Notes under the pieces: model-generated
Database searches by the model: none
What the model was told of the DNA's origin: nothing
The model's input: the letters and a program-made list of their open reading frames with translations, nothing else
Shown: in pieces, positions 9,660 through 23,400 of the stretch
How the letters are laid out: each line of letters starts with the position of its first letter
Position numbering within the stretch: position 1 is the first letter of the stretch
Program-made: the position numbers and the translations under genes
Assembly (NCBI GenBank): GCA_000934455.1
Contig: KN883893.1
Location: 135,001 to 184,842, forward strand
Source: Apostichopus parvimensis
Lineage: Eukaryota > Echinodermata > Holothuroidea > Aspidochirotida > Stichopodidae
Direction of reading: 5' to 3'
DNA length: 49,842 nucleotides

Positions 9660-11426
9660 ACTTTCAGTACCTTAAATAGATGTTCTTTGCATATTTAAAT
9701 CAATTAGTTTACAAAGCTGCAAATTTTCACAAAAGCAAGCTGGATTGGATATCTTGTAAAACAGGCACAAACAAGTCCTAAGTTCCTAAAGATAAGTACT
9801 GAAAATAATCACATTCTGCACCGTATGAGTAATCACTATTGAAATCCTGTCTTCGATTCCTTTAATGTGTATAGCAAGTGACACTCTCTTATCTTTATAC
9901 AGTACAGCCTTACTAATGTAGGATTAACCACAAAGAAACCTATTTCCCAATATACTTCAAACCTAAGACAACAAACCTTAAAGGCATCAACTGTGTCTGG
10001 AGAAATTTAAAATACTTTTCAGGTCTGACAAAACAGCAAAAAAAGTTCCTGGAATGGAGATAAATTAAGAAAACAACCCTGTAAAGCTCAATAGATTTTC
10101 ACCAATAGGAACTCCAGCAATAATCAACTTAGTTTCTGAAATATTACTACTAATATTACTATTATTGTACACAAGCAAAATTCATTTCATGTAACTTCCC
10201 TGATTCCAGCTAGTTTTGACAAAAACTAAATGCAAGCTTAATGCAATCCTTTGAAACACCTGTATGATAATTAATTTGAATTGAATACATAACCAGGTTT
10301 CAAATATTTTATATATATATTTATATATATATTTTAGAATATATTTTTATATATTTTAGAATTTGTTTAACTGAAGGCTAGCAACAACAGTTTCAGATTC
10401 ATCTAATTAGTTTGCACAACTCATTCATAGATATGCCTCAAGTGAATGAACCAAAACCTGGTCCTGCAGCAGTCACTTGTCATATTAGGAACACTAAACT
10501 CAGAATCCAAGAAGCCATTTATTGAATGTAATTACAGTAATTGGAATCCAAAGGCCAGTACGAATGAGAACAATTTCTGTTTTAACCATTTTACAGTAGA
10601 CCTCCAGTGATCAGAATGGTTCTTGCACTGGTATTGACCTTCATATGAAGTATAAAGTCATCCAAGCTTTTACTTCTGGAGTTACCATGTTTTAAGATTG
10701 CATCTGTTGACCTCTGACCTATAGTAAAGCAATAGTAATTCTACTCACTAAGGCAGATCTACACAAGTATGACGTATAACAGGCATTTACTTCTGGAGGT
10801 ATAAATACTTAACAGGTTTCAAACTTTGATTTTGACCTGGTGACCTTGAATGACCTCTGCCTTGAAATGATAGACAACAGGGTTTGGTACTCACAAAGAT
10901 AAATATAAATATCAAGTAAGAAGTTCATGTTTGCAGTTATAATTTTAACATGTTTAGTCTTTAACTTCTATTGGCCTCAAATGACATTTGCCCTCCACCA
11001 AGAAAGAAAAAAAATATAAAAGAAAAACACTTATTGAGATTTTGTTCTGTGTAAGGTGTATCAAAATACCATGTATAAAGTTTAACCCCATATCACCTTT
11101 TAATTATGGTGTTTACAAGCTTGCAAAACTCTCTCACTCACTCACTCACTTACCTACATACATACATACACATGAAAACACATGTATGCCAACTTGATTG
11201 CCCAGATTACTCCCCTGCCTAACACAAATTAACAAACAACAACCAAACATCCTTATAAATATTCAGCCCGCTGAATAAATAATAACATTCATTATATTAT
11301 CTGGCAGTTACATTTTGTATAAAATTGAATATCTTCGCTGTGATTTAGTTGAAATTAAGCCATCACTCTCAACCAATATTTCATTGGGATAAAAAAAATT
11401 CTGTTTTGGTGAGTTGATCAGTAAAA
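9660..11426. other. Downstream flank of NHLRC2; repeats only
   Basis: No coding gene is seen. An AT dinucleotide-rich tract lies at about 10305-10365. The segment 10580-10985 belongs to a dispersed repeat with phrases such as GACCTTGAATGACCTCTG. A (CTCA)n then (CATA)n microsatellite lies at 11131-11172. The NHLRC2 3' UTR probably occupies the right-hand part. Confidence 0.5.
10518..10523 (-). terminator. Candidate poly(A) signal for NHLRC2
   Basis: AATAAA on the minus strand (TTTATT on the plus strand), about 0.9 kb past the NHLRC2 stop codon. I noticed no closer exact AATAAA. This is a match to a hexamer only. Confidence 0.3.
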
Positions 11427-14400
11427 TCATTTGGCAGCTGGAAGGGAATAAGATAACACCAGTTCTGGAAGGCTATCCTTACTACGGTTATTAACTGGTA
11501 TTAGGAAAACTAATTCCTTCATCAAACAGATGCCACCATCCTGAGAACAATAATAAATGACGGCCTCCACACGTATGGTTGCACTCGATGAGAATGTACC
11601 CGCAGAAAACGAGGGACTTGGATGGAGGCTGGAGAGACGAGTCAGACCTTTAAGCTCAACGGTCTCACCTGTTGGGAGAATGAAGAAATAAGAAATGTAA
11701 GAAACAAAGTAAATATAAAAACATTTGGCAATATAAAAAATACTTCTAAACAAAGTTTTATCATTCACAGAAAATCAGCTTACAGCTCTGTTATTCAAAA
11801 CTGCATGTTTAAACTGTTATTAGTTCACACTACAACATGTAAAGCAAAGGGAGTCATAGAAATACTTCATACCTAAACAATTTGCATGTTTCAATTTTGA
11901 CATTAAGTTTCTTAGCTTATCTTTGATCATGCATGAAGTGATCCATCTCGTAATATGAGTCATTCATACTTCAGTGGCCTAACTAGCAAGCCAACAGTCT
12001 TGCGACATGTTATATGAGAATATTTAATGGCAGACTACAAATAAGATTTTTTACTACTGTTGGCAGTCTTGTACTGATGTGGACCTACTGTGGAATGTAT
12101 ATGCAGTATGTAGTGATCCAAGCTTGACTTTGGATATTATTGTTTTTAAGAAGTATCTCAGACTTGGATACCTTTGAACTCTGTTGACCTCAAATGACCT
12201 ACTCAACCAACTGAAAAGACAATAGGTTTCTTCAAGTAATTATGCAGTTGCAGTTATTAATTCAAGATTCCTGGCATTTTAATAATCATAATAACTTCTA
12301 TTGCGGAAACTCCAACAAAAGTTGTTCAATGCGCTTTTTACAGGGGCTGAACATGCAAAAACTAATAGAGTTGAGAGAAAGAAGAGTTTTAAGGCAGCGC
12401 CTGAATTGAACAATAGAATCCAAAGACCTAAGTTCAACCGGGAGGGAGTCCCATAAACGTGGTGCAGCATTCAGAAAGCTACGGTCACCGAATGATCTTG
12501 TATGTGACATTGGAACCTGAAGATGAAGATGATCATGCAAATGTATTCGTCTACATTTAGCTTGCTGATGTAGGAAAAAAATTAAGGTAGGTTGGGGTAC
12601 CAGTTTTAATGTCACGAAAATCTAGAATGAGGATTTTTGTAGTCAATACAGAGTCTTATTGGTAACTAGTGTAGTTCTCCCAGTATTGGAGTGATGGGGG
12701 ATTATGAGCTTACCATTCAAGTATGCCTGGTAACAAGATGGAGCATCTTGTGTCAGTTTGTGATCTTCAGGGAGCTTTATATTGAGTGTCACTGATAGTT
12801 CTGCCTCTGGACTGACATCGATTGGTGGAACATCAATAACCAAGGCTCTCTTGGAAGTAATTGAAGAAACGACCGATTTATGATCGGTTTCTGTTTCCGA
12901 GGATGTAAACAAGATGGGAAGCTGTAAAACAACCAAACGTGAAAGAAAAATAAAACATTAAGGCACAAAAAAATGTAATGTTAAATAGCAAACCCATTCT
13001 AAAGCCTAATTGTAACTTTATTTATGGTTTTTAGTCAACTGCACATAACCTCAGTACCACTATTAGGTTATTTCTAGGTTAGTATTTAGGTTATTCTGAG
13101 AAACTATCAGTAATCTTGAGGCATTGAGTTGAAATGTATTGATTTGAATTTGGTTCCAAAGCATTTCAACAGTGGCCTGTCTTATAGGTTGTATAGCTGT
13201 GGGTCATAATGTGTGTGATTTGATACTGTTTACAGTATATAGGAAAGGTTTCAAAGGTGTTAATTTGACTTGCAACAAGTCACAGAAATCCTGAATTTTG
13301 GTAACGATATAGTCATCATTGGTGTCACTATACAAAACAGTCTTCAAAAACAAGCTAGAAAATGCTGAAATGGTCAGTGAGGGCTGTAATGTGATATTAT
13401 TATGACATTCCTTATACATCATACACATCCGATGTTAAAAAAGGTGCATTTGTTTAGCTTAATACATGTAGTGTATATATTGAGACAAAAAGAATAAACA
13501 GACAGAAGCCAATCCAATTCTGAAGTGGTGCTATGTCAGATTCAAACAAAATAGTGTAGTAGGCTACTAGTTTGGCCCCTATTTCCTTTACTTTGCTCTC
13601 CCTTGGTGAGATTGGACTTCCTGAGAAGGTCACTTAACTTGTTGCTTTATTAGAAACAATTAACACAATACACTCTAACCTTGATATCGGAAACGATGTA
13701 CATGGATTATACTTCTATTTCAAAAAAGTATTTGATACAGTTGATCATTCCATTCTTTGAACAAAACTTTCTGGTCATTGTATTCGTGGTAAGGAATATG
13801 ATATTCTTTCAAGCAACTTGTACGTGAGAAAACAGTGTATAAACATAAATAATACCTACTCTCAGTATATGTATGTCTCCACCAGTGTTCCACAAGGGTC
13901 TGTTCTTGGGCCCTTGTTGTTTCTTATCTATGTAAATGAATTTCATATAACTTTCCCAATTGTTTCAACCTGTCTATTTGCTGATGATTCTAATATTTTA
14001 CTCTTTGATAAGGATTGTTCTAAGCTAATCAATCAAGTAAAATGTACCCTTAGCCAGTTTAAGTGTGGTTTATATCTAACAAACTTACTTAACATGTTGG
14101 TACAACCAACCAACAACACTAATTTTCATGCCTGTAATAAGAACTATGCTTGCTGTGAGAGCTTCACTTTCGATGGAATTTAAATTAATAAATCATCAAG
14201 CATAAAATATTAAGGTTCAATTATTGATGATAGCCTATTCTGGCAGCATCAAGTGAATGACCTTTGTAACTCTCTGGTATTTTTTATTGCATTAAGGATA
14301 TCCTTCCCATTAAAACAGCAATTCAAGTTTACTATTTTTATATTCTAAAATATCAAATGCTATTGAAGTACCCTGAAGCCACTTCAAATTATGCAAACTA

Positions 14401-17400
14401 GGTTAATAAAACTGCTTACTGGCAATCACAGACACTTTTCCACTAATTTACTTTATACAGGAAGTATAATTTGTTAAAAGTCGGTGATATTCATACGTAC
14501 TGTGTTTGTAGCATAATTTTACAAGTATTTTAATTGTCTTAAATTTATATTGGATGACCCGACGTAACACCCAACACTGCAAATTAATTTTATATAAATA
14601 CTTTTGTAAAATCTGGCAAGACATCCCAAGTGTAAATTTAAGTTTTTAAAAGTCTCTGTTCTTTTTAACAAGAACTTAAACAACACATAACTAAACAGTA
14701 TAACCCATAATGTTTTCCAACAAGGTTTCTCCCTTCTGTGACTTCTGTTGTTTTCTCCTTGTTTCGGTTGTGTTTTGTATGTTCTATTTTTTCCTTCGTG
14801 TAGCTTTCTCCGTTTCTCAATAGCTTTAATAAACATTCCTGTCTTTAATAGTGCCCGCCATATGTGTTATTATTCCAGTTTCTTATCATATTATCATGTA
14901 CTGTAAAACATATGAAAGCTATAATTGAATTGAACTGAATTGAATTGAGTGCCCTACCATTCGCCTCTAGTTCACACAGTATGTTAGTAACCCAACAAGA
15001 ATTCCTCCAAACATATTCAGGCTAATTAACCAACATGGCCAGGTTGTCTCCAGATGGTCTGGTGGTCCCCATTCTTTCACTTTTACTTTTTTTTTTTTTG
15101 TTCCTTATCTTTCTGTTGGTATGTTTGTGAGATTGAATGCTCATCTCTCTCTAAGTAGGTTTTTTTGTATCTAACTTCTTAAGTTACACCTTATAGAAAG
15201 TGGCTTTGTGTAACTCAACTGTCGGAAAACAATCCTGCCTGTTCTCTTAGGGGAGAAACATCCCCTTTGTTAAGTATATGTTATTGTATAGATGAGTTGC
15301 TATAGGGTTAAATACAGCTACTTCCAATGGATGCATCACTCATTTGATTGCACATCTTGAAGCAGTTCCTACATGTCAAAATTATCTTTGTGTGAGAGGA
15401 CATACAAGTTGTGAGAAGATCCCTTAAAATGATTTAATCTTTGAATCTCATATCTCAGGTATCCATGGTTACGGTTTTGTAGGCTGAGGTCACTGCTGCA
15501 TGGAAGGGACCCGCAACTGCACTATATGATAGGGCCAGGGAGTGGGACAGATGACACAGCTGATGAGTTGTAGCCACCGGGCCCTTTGAAGGATGCTATG
15601 GTGAGTTTGAGTGTGCAATCGTGGCCTTACATACACACTTTAGATTATTATATGTTATGCAATCTGGAGAGCCATTGTTGTCATGGTTACAGGCATACTG
15701 TAACACATCGACCATCATTGAAGTGTAGAATACACATGCAGCCAGTCTACTGAAAGGAATGTTTTGTTGTTTGTAAATTGCATGCATGTGACTCTTTTTC
15801 ATATGTCAGGGCCTATGCTATACTACATGCAATGTCGTAGTAAACAACCAGTACCCCACTGCTCCTATGTTGTAGGTGCTTAGAGAGTAGTTTTTACGAC
15901 ATGTACTTACTTCTTTCACACATTTTTCTGCCAGATTCAAAATACGAATAGCGTGGTTGTTGGTATCAGCTACATACACCTCCTGGCCGCCCGGGGCGAC
16001 AAAAAGCCCCCCTGGCTCATTAAACCAGACCAGTTTCAAGTTTGCGGAGTCTGCTTTTCCTGGGGTTCCACTCCCAGCAAAAGTTTGGCAAGATTTGGTT
16101 CCAGGGTCAATAACTTTGATCTGTCATAAGCAGAGATGAAATAAGACTAAATCTGTGGCATGTTACATATATGATAATTTAATTCAGTTGGTATGGCTGT
16201 TGCAGAGAGTACTAAACATTGGGCATATTTAGAAGCAAAAAACATACTTCACCTAAAATGCTTGAACATAACTACGAGTGTCATGATTGTGAAGAGAGAG
16301 ATACTCATCACATACACATAGAAAGTCTAATCAAGGTTAACTAGTAAAGCTAAGAACTGGCTTGACAATTTGACCTAAATCATTTCTGAAAAGTAACAAA
16401 CATTTTGAATGTGTTTTAACATCTGAGACAATAATTTTTATAATCAAGGAGTTTGAACTAAATTTGCTGATTGAAAATTGGTCAATGTGTGAATTTTACC
16501 TAGAATAACAAGTGCAGTATTAAATGTTCATGAAAAGCACACACCATTATCTGCCAAGTAGAAATGTTTGTAACAATTAAGAAATAAAGAAAAAACCCAT
16601 CCCTTCAAATTTTAAGATATGCTTTCAGACCAACATTTTATGAATGCCAGCAGAGTGACAACTGTGCTTCACTTGCATGGCTGCACTGTAGTCATGAGAC
16701 TACATGCCTTCACCTCTCTCAGTGTTTGAAAAAGCTGTTGAATGCTAAGTTACATTCTCAATTGTCGGATAGAGACGTTAAGTGGTGATTCCAAAAGCAG
16801 AAATTGGTGTGACAATTACACCCTGCCTTGCAAATTGCTAAATAGTAAGAGCAGGTCTGATATCAGGACAGTGTTCATCCAGGATCATCATCACATACAG
16901 TAGAAAGGGTTTCAAATGAGATTTTGTTTAGATTTTCTTAACTTTTGGAATTTATAAACGAAACCAATCCTGTAATGAAAAATTTGCTCTGCTAATTATT
17001 TGCTACAAAGATTTCAATCTCATCAAAACTAATTATGCAGTATGCATATATTAGCATCTAATTTAATTCAATTAGAACTTCATCAAACTCCTAGGTAACC
17101 TTATCTCTAACAATCCCTGGCGCAACATAGACAACTGACCTTAAATAAAAAAAAAAAACAACAGTTGTTGTCTTTTCCCCCACATGACCTCTCACGAGGT
17201 CAATCAGGGGTTAAACTCCTGTTATTATAGTCTCTAAACAATCAGACTCACCTTATGATTGTAAGAATCAGCAACATACAACTTTTGTTCTTCTTTGTTC
17301 CACGCTACACCAAGAGGATGTTGTAGTTTAGCATCAATGCCAATCCCATCTACATCACCATAGGCAAACAGATTCTACGGATAAAACGTCAAACATCTCT

Positions 17401-20400
17401 ACTAAAAGTGGTAAGATACTACAAACTTCTCTATGATCACACTACATGATAAGATTAATAACTAAATTTTAACAATTGTAACTGCCTTTAAAGAGATGCA
17501 AACCTCACCACAACTAATGTTCTTGTCATATTTTTTATGGTGAAAAGGAAGTAGTAGTATTGTTACTGACAATATTCCAAGCATAAGAATGACTTCAACT
17601 TTGTCATTTTTATGATTTATTATGAAAAGCCTGAGTATAATAGTCATTCAACTCATTGTACATATTCATTCAGACACACTGGGACAAGAAAAGTTGAAAC
17701 AACACAGAAAAGAGTTAATGTCAACACACTTTTCAATTTTTATTTTCCCGGTAAAAATCTCATGATGCTGTGTGTGGACCAAAACTACACTTCAAAATAA
17801 ACAATACTGTTAGCAAAGTGCTTACTACTAAAGAGCCTGTGTAACAGAATGTTTAAAAGTAAGAGGGCCTGACGTTTCGATCCTATCAGGATCTTCTTCA
17901 GAGGCTGAAGAAGATCCTGCTAGGATTGAAACGTCAGGCCCTCTTACACAATACCAATACTATAGATATCTGGACATTTAAATAAATTTTGTCCTGATGT
18001 ACCTGGTTAATCCAGTTTTTACCTAACAAACTACTTGTAAGAAATGTGCACCTCTTACCATTGGATCTCGCTCTCCACCAACAACAGCTTTCACAGCTCC
18101 ATCTTTGAAATGAATACATCGGACACTACTACTTTCACTGTCAGCTACGAACATACATTTGTATGGATCTTCGGCAGCCATAGCCAAGCCAGAAGGTTGG
18201 GCAAAGGACGCTCTATGAGGGTATGAATTGTTGCGGTTTTCTTCTTTGCCACTTCCAGCATAGTTCATACAGACTCCTTTCTTGTGCTCACTTGAAAAAC
18301 AATTGAATTATTAAAAGAGTGAGGAAGGTATGAGATATATTGCGATCGTTTTAGGTATGTTACTCAGTCTAACTTGAAAGCAAATTAGCCTTGAATGGAT
18401 ACTTATTCCACCCTACTGGAGTATATCACTGGGTCATAGAGGGCGCACAGTGTTAAAAGGTTACCAGTTCATTCTAGGTACAGTAGAACGAGTGTGCTAA
18501 AATTGTGGGGAGACATGTAAGGGAGGAACGAAGAATATTATATACTTATTTCTACCTACTGGAGTCTCTCACTGGTAACCTGATACAGTACCACAGAATA
18601 GTCACACCCGGTGCATTGCTGCTACACTGGTTACGAAAATAGCAGAGCTGTTTGGATGTCAATGTCCCAAACAACTATATACTAACTCAACTTGCACGAA
18701 AATATACAACAGTGTCACAAACTATGGTCAAGATACAAATTTAACACCTTAGCAACCTCATTTAACAACCGCAGCACTCTTCTTCTACCGTGCCTAGAAT
18801 GAACTTGTAACCTTTTAACACGGTGAGCCCTCTAAGACCAATGCCCCACTCGGGGAATTGTGGTTAGGCCAAACAGTAATGCCTTGCATTGAAAATCTAT
18901 TCCCTCGTATCAGAAGGGTAGATATCGTCTTTTCTCATGCATTGGTATGTATCAGCATCTTTTAGACGGGTGCTTGCCACCCACATGCCCTTTTCTGAGT
19001 AATTTGATGAGAAGCGCTAGAGTTTCCATACGGAAGTGTTTTGGTTTCAAATAGTTTTTGTTCAGGAGTTTCAAATTTAGGATGTGACGCCATGATCCGT
19101 CCCTCTTTTTGGTGAGAAAGAATGGTGACCGGCAGAGTGGTCCTGCCTTCCCAATACCTCTAAGACCACCTGTTCTCTATCAACACCAGACATTCCCCCT
19201 CTGACACTAACTTTTGAACGGGATCCATGGGTGTTCTAACTCTTCCCATTCCGGAAGGCTGACCGGAGACCTGTAAACTATTCTGTGTCCCTCTGATACT
19301 GTCTTCAACACCCATACTAAACCCTGCCAATTAGTGTCCATTGATGGACAAAGGATCTTAATCTTCCCCCACCATCTAGTTTTGCCGCGGTTAGGTGGGC
19401 ATTCCTAGGGTTGGATACTTATCGGGCTGCGCATGAAATATGACCACTAATTATTTCTTTTGAAAACACCAAAACAAGGTCCTGATCACAACAGTTCTGA
19501 GCAAATTGGGTCAAAAAGACATCCAAGCACAAAACGAACATTCTAGACCATTTGGGTGGTAGAATGAGAAGGGAGGGCATTGACCCGAGGGGTCCGGTTA
19601 TAGAGGGGGCACAGAGTTAAAAGGTTACCAGTTCTTGTTAGGTACAGTAGAACAAGAGTGCTGAGGTTGTGTGAAGACAGGTAAGTGAGGAGCAAAGTAA
19701 ATACTTAATTACAAACACCAGAATTTTCCCTCCATACAAAGTTAACAAACTACGCACTATCCCATTACAAGTTATAGACAGTAATTTGATGTTCACAAAC
19801 CTTCCTTTTTGCCATGTAGCAGTCTCGAGAAATAGTCCCCATATGGTATGGTTACCTGCCATTGCAACGAACAGGATATCCTCATGCGGTGGCCCAACGG
19901 CGACATCCCACGGTGAACTGAGAGGCTGATCTTTACCAGGGCTTCCTCCATACTTGTCTGTGCCCATGACTCCTACTCCAGCTATGGTAGTAACGGTCTC
20001 ATCAGTCAGGTTGATCTGTAAATACAAGTGTGGCAAGTCATGTTATTTTATTCTTCATACACACTCATTTAACTCATTTAAGTACTTACATGACTTACAT
20101 GATCCAGTGACATCCATTTGGTTACTGTCTTTCTTCTACAGTTAACAAAATAAGGAAAGGACTATATCTAGGTACTTCTTTTACCTGGATTTACCTGGAT
20201 CCCCACTCTTCTCTGCGTTGGTGCTTGAAGAATGGCTCTTAAGGATAGAAGGTCTCGTGACCCTTAAAGATCCTGATGCTGGCTAGCCTGGTTTTAAACT
20301 GGTTTAATGACTTTGCTGTAATTACATGATCTGGCAGTTTGTTCCACACTTTCCAAATTTGGCAAAAATATGAATTTCTTCTTATTTCTAGTCTCACTTG

Positions 20401-23400
20401 TTTTGGCCTTATTTTTTTTGGATTTCCCCTTGTTGTTGATAGTTCCAGAAACTCAATTATTTGTTCCACATCTATATCAATATTCCTGTTAATAATGTTG
20501 TACATTGTGATTAGGTCTTGATTAAGTACTTAACACACAAGTGAGTAGAGTAGCCAAAGTGTTGTGTCAATTTTGACATAGAGTCCAGTTAAACATCTTC
20601 CAAAACACAACAGGAAATGACAATTCAAGTTTGTAACTAACTCATCAACCGATTGTTTGTTTCCTACAAAATTACTTACAAAGGAATACATACTAGCTGC
20701 ATTTTTAGGTGGAATTATTATTTGGCATGTCCCTTTGCTAACAGTTCTATGGTCAAGATTTCAAGGGGTAAACATATCGCCATCAACAAGGTTGTACAAC
20801 TGTAGCCTTATTTGGATATCGTTTTCCAGATAAAGAAATGTGATATTCACAGGAAAGACATACTTGCTACTGAAAGCCCAATATCTCAATATCTTATTAC
20901 TAACTCTGCTTCTTTGAAGATAACTCATTGTTGTTTGATAAACCTTTTGTCATCATTCCATACAAGGAACACATTAGGTGGTCTGTGGTGAAATCAGGGC
21001 ATCAAAAGCTGGTCTATCTTTTTACTATCTTGTAGTTTGAGTTCTTCTCAAAACCTGAATGAAGTAACTTACCTAAACTGCATCAATTAATTGTACAGAT
21101 TTAATAGATGCATTCAATTAGTTTCACAAAAGTTTTAAAAATCATTATCTTCGCAAGACAACTACTAGCACAAAATTTGTACCAATAGAATAACCTGTTA
21201 CCAGTAATTGATGCTGCTTTACACACCAAACATTATAAATAGCAACACTTATATTCTTAGTTTTTGAAATCTCTTCTAGACAAATGGAAGATTGCTCCCT
21301 GACGAAAAAGTACGGATCATGAGTGACATATCAAATTTGTAAAATTAACACTTTTCAAGGCCACTTTTATTGTACATACCATTCTAATGACATGATTCTC
21401 GGTATCAGCCACATACAGTTTAGATGCATCTACTGACCAACAGACGCCCTGTGGTGAATGAAACCTTGCATCTTGGTAATGACCATCGACCCAGCCGAGT
21501 TCCTTGCCACCGATACAATGCAGCACGACGCCCTGTCTGGTTGTGATCAGGATGCGGTGGTGACCGGTATCACTGATGGCCAGCTTGTCCCCAGTGGCTG
21601 CAACTTTCCCAGGGAAAGATAGTGGTGTCTCAGGGAGATTTTCTTTATACAACTGAATGGGTAGAGGAGTTGATGTAAGTTTGCCTTTGGATGTGTAATA
21701 TTCAACAGCAGTTTCGCAAACTGTGAATAAGGAGTCCCTATTACCTTCTCCGACTAGAGACACGAGTACTTCCCCTGATGGACCAAGAACCATCAAAGTA
21801 GGCCAACAAGATATGTCCAGATCTTCCCACATAGCATTCAGGTGATCATTAACCACGGGATGAGTTATGTCGTAACGTAAGATGGCATGGAGAATACTCT
21901 GGGAAATTTTCTCATTTTCAAATTTTGCTGAATGTACTCCAATGACAACAAGCCCATCTTGAACAGACAATTTCTTCTCCAGGTCATGTAAATCTGGAAG
22001 GATATGCATGCAATTAATGCAACAGTAGGTAAAGAAGTCAAGGACAACCACTTTTCCTTTAAGGTGCGTCTTCATTGTCAGTTTCTCTGATGTATTCAAC
22101 CACTCAGCTTCTGCAAGATAAAACACATGACCATTAGAACAGAAATTGCCATTTACAAGCATTCGCATACTGTACAACTTGTCATGTTATAAGAAGTGTA
22201 ACATCCTGGTTTCAACTTTTTTGCTCATTACAATTTTGGCATTGATTATAAAACTCTTCAATTTGACAATGATTCTTCTCTAGGCTACTTGTGAGGATTA
22301 ACAAGTTTAATACATGATGGAGAATAGAGAATCAGCTGAAAAAGCCCAGGTCAGACAGTACCCAATATTATAACCTCTCTCTTAGCCAATTTTATCACCA
22401 AGCAGCCTACCGATGCTCTCAATGTCTGGCCTATCAGTAGAGCTGACCCAGACTTTTGCGTCATTGGCTAAAACATTGCGTCTCGGATACAAAACCCTGC
22501 ATTCATAACAATGCTGTGCTCATCTAAGAATTCTAAATACTCTGTAAGAGAATGTCTCGCCCATGACTGAAATTTATCATGGAATGCTCCAAGACTGGAT
22601 AAAGTATTCCTGAATTTTAATCCAGTAATATTGTAAAATATTTTTAGATAAACAAAGCTTAGTCTACATAGTATCAGTAAAGAACAGTAGCATAAATGAA
22701 ACTTCATATTACACCATACAAGTTTTCAAATTTTCAAAATTACCAGTACGCCTGCTTAAAAGAGTTTGATGGGTACATACTGTGTACAGAAGAACCTAGT
22801 GCATCTTGCCCCTACATTTACAAGCTGTCACTGTAATGTAGTATCAGAAAAGAACAGTAGAATAACTGAAACTTCATATCATACAAGTTCTCAAATTGGA
22901 AAATTACCAGTACGCATGCACGAAAGGTTTGATGGGCGCATAATGTGTACAGCGGTGATTAGTGCATTTTGTAATGTACTAACAGTCACTGTAATGTACT
23001 AACAGCGCTACAAAACAGGCAGCACTCTGGCTGCCAGATGCAATCTTTTGCCTGGATATTAACAGCATTGTCAAAAAGCTCAAGCTCTTCACAAACTTCT
23101 CAATGATACACTGGAAGCGTTACGTGATTGTATAATGTGACATCCAGATAACATGTAGTTGCATGGTGGGCTCATGATTGACATATTTCAGGTTTTGATC
23201 AACGATGTCTATCGAGGAAAAATACAATCACTCACCTGTATTCATTTTTCATATGTGTAGTTCCTCAGAAATGTAATGATCAAAAGATATTATTGTTCTG
23301 TGCCTACACAATGCACGATGTACATTTGTCGATAAGCTTACTGTAACTTTTGTGTAAGTATTCATCCAATGACTCTGGATGCCGTTTGTTATGCTCTAAG

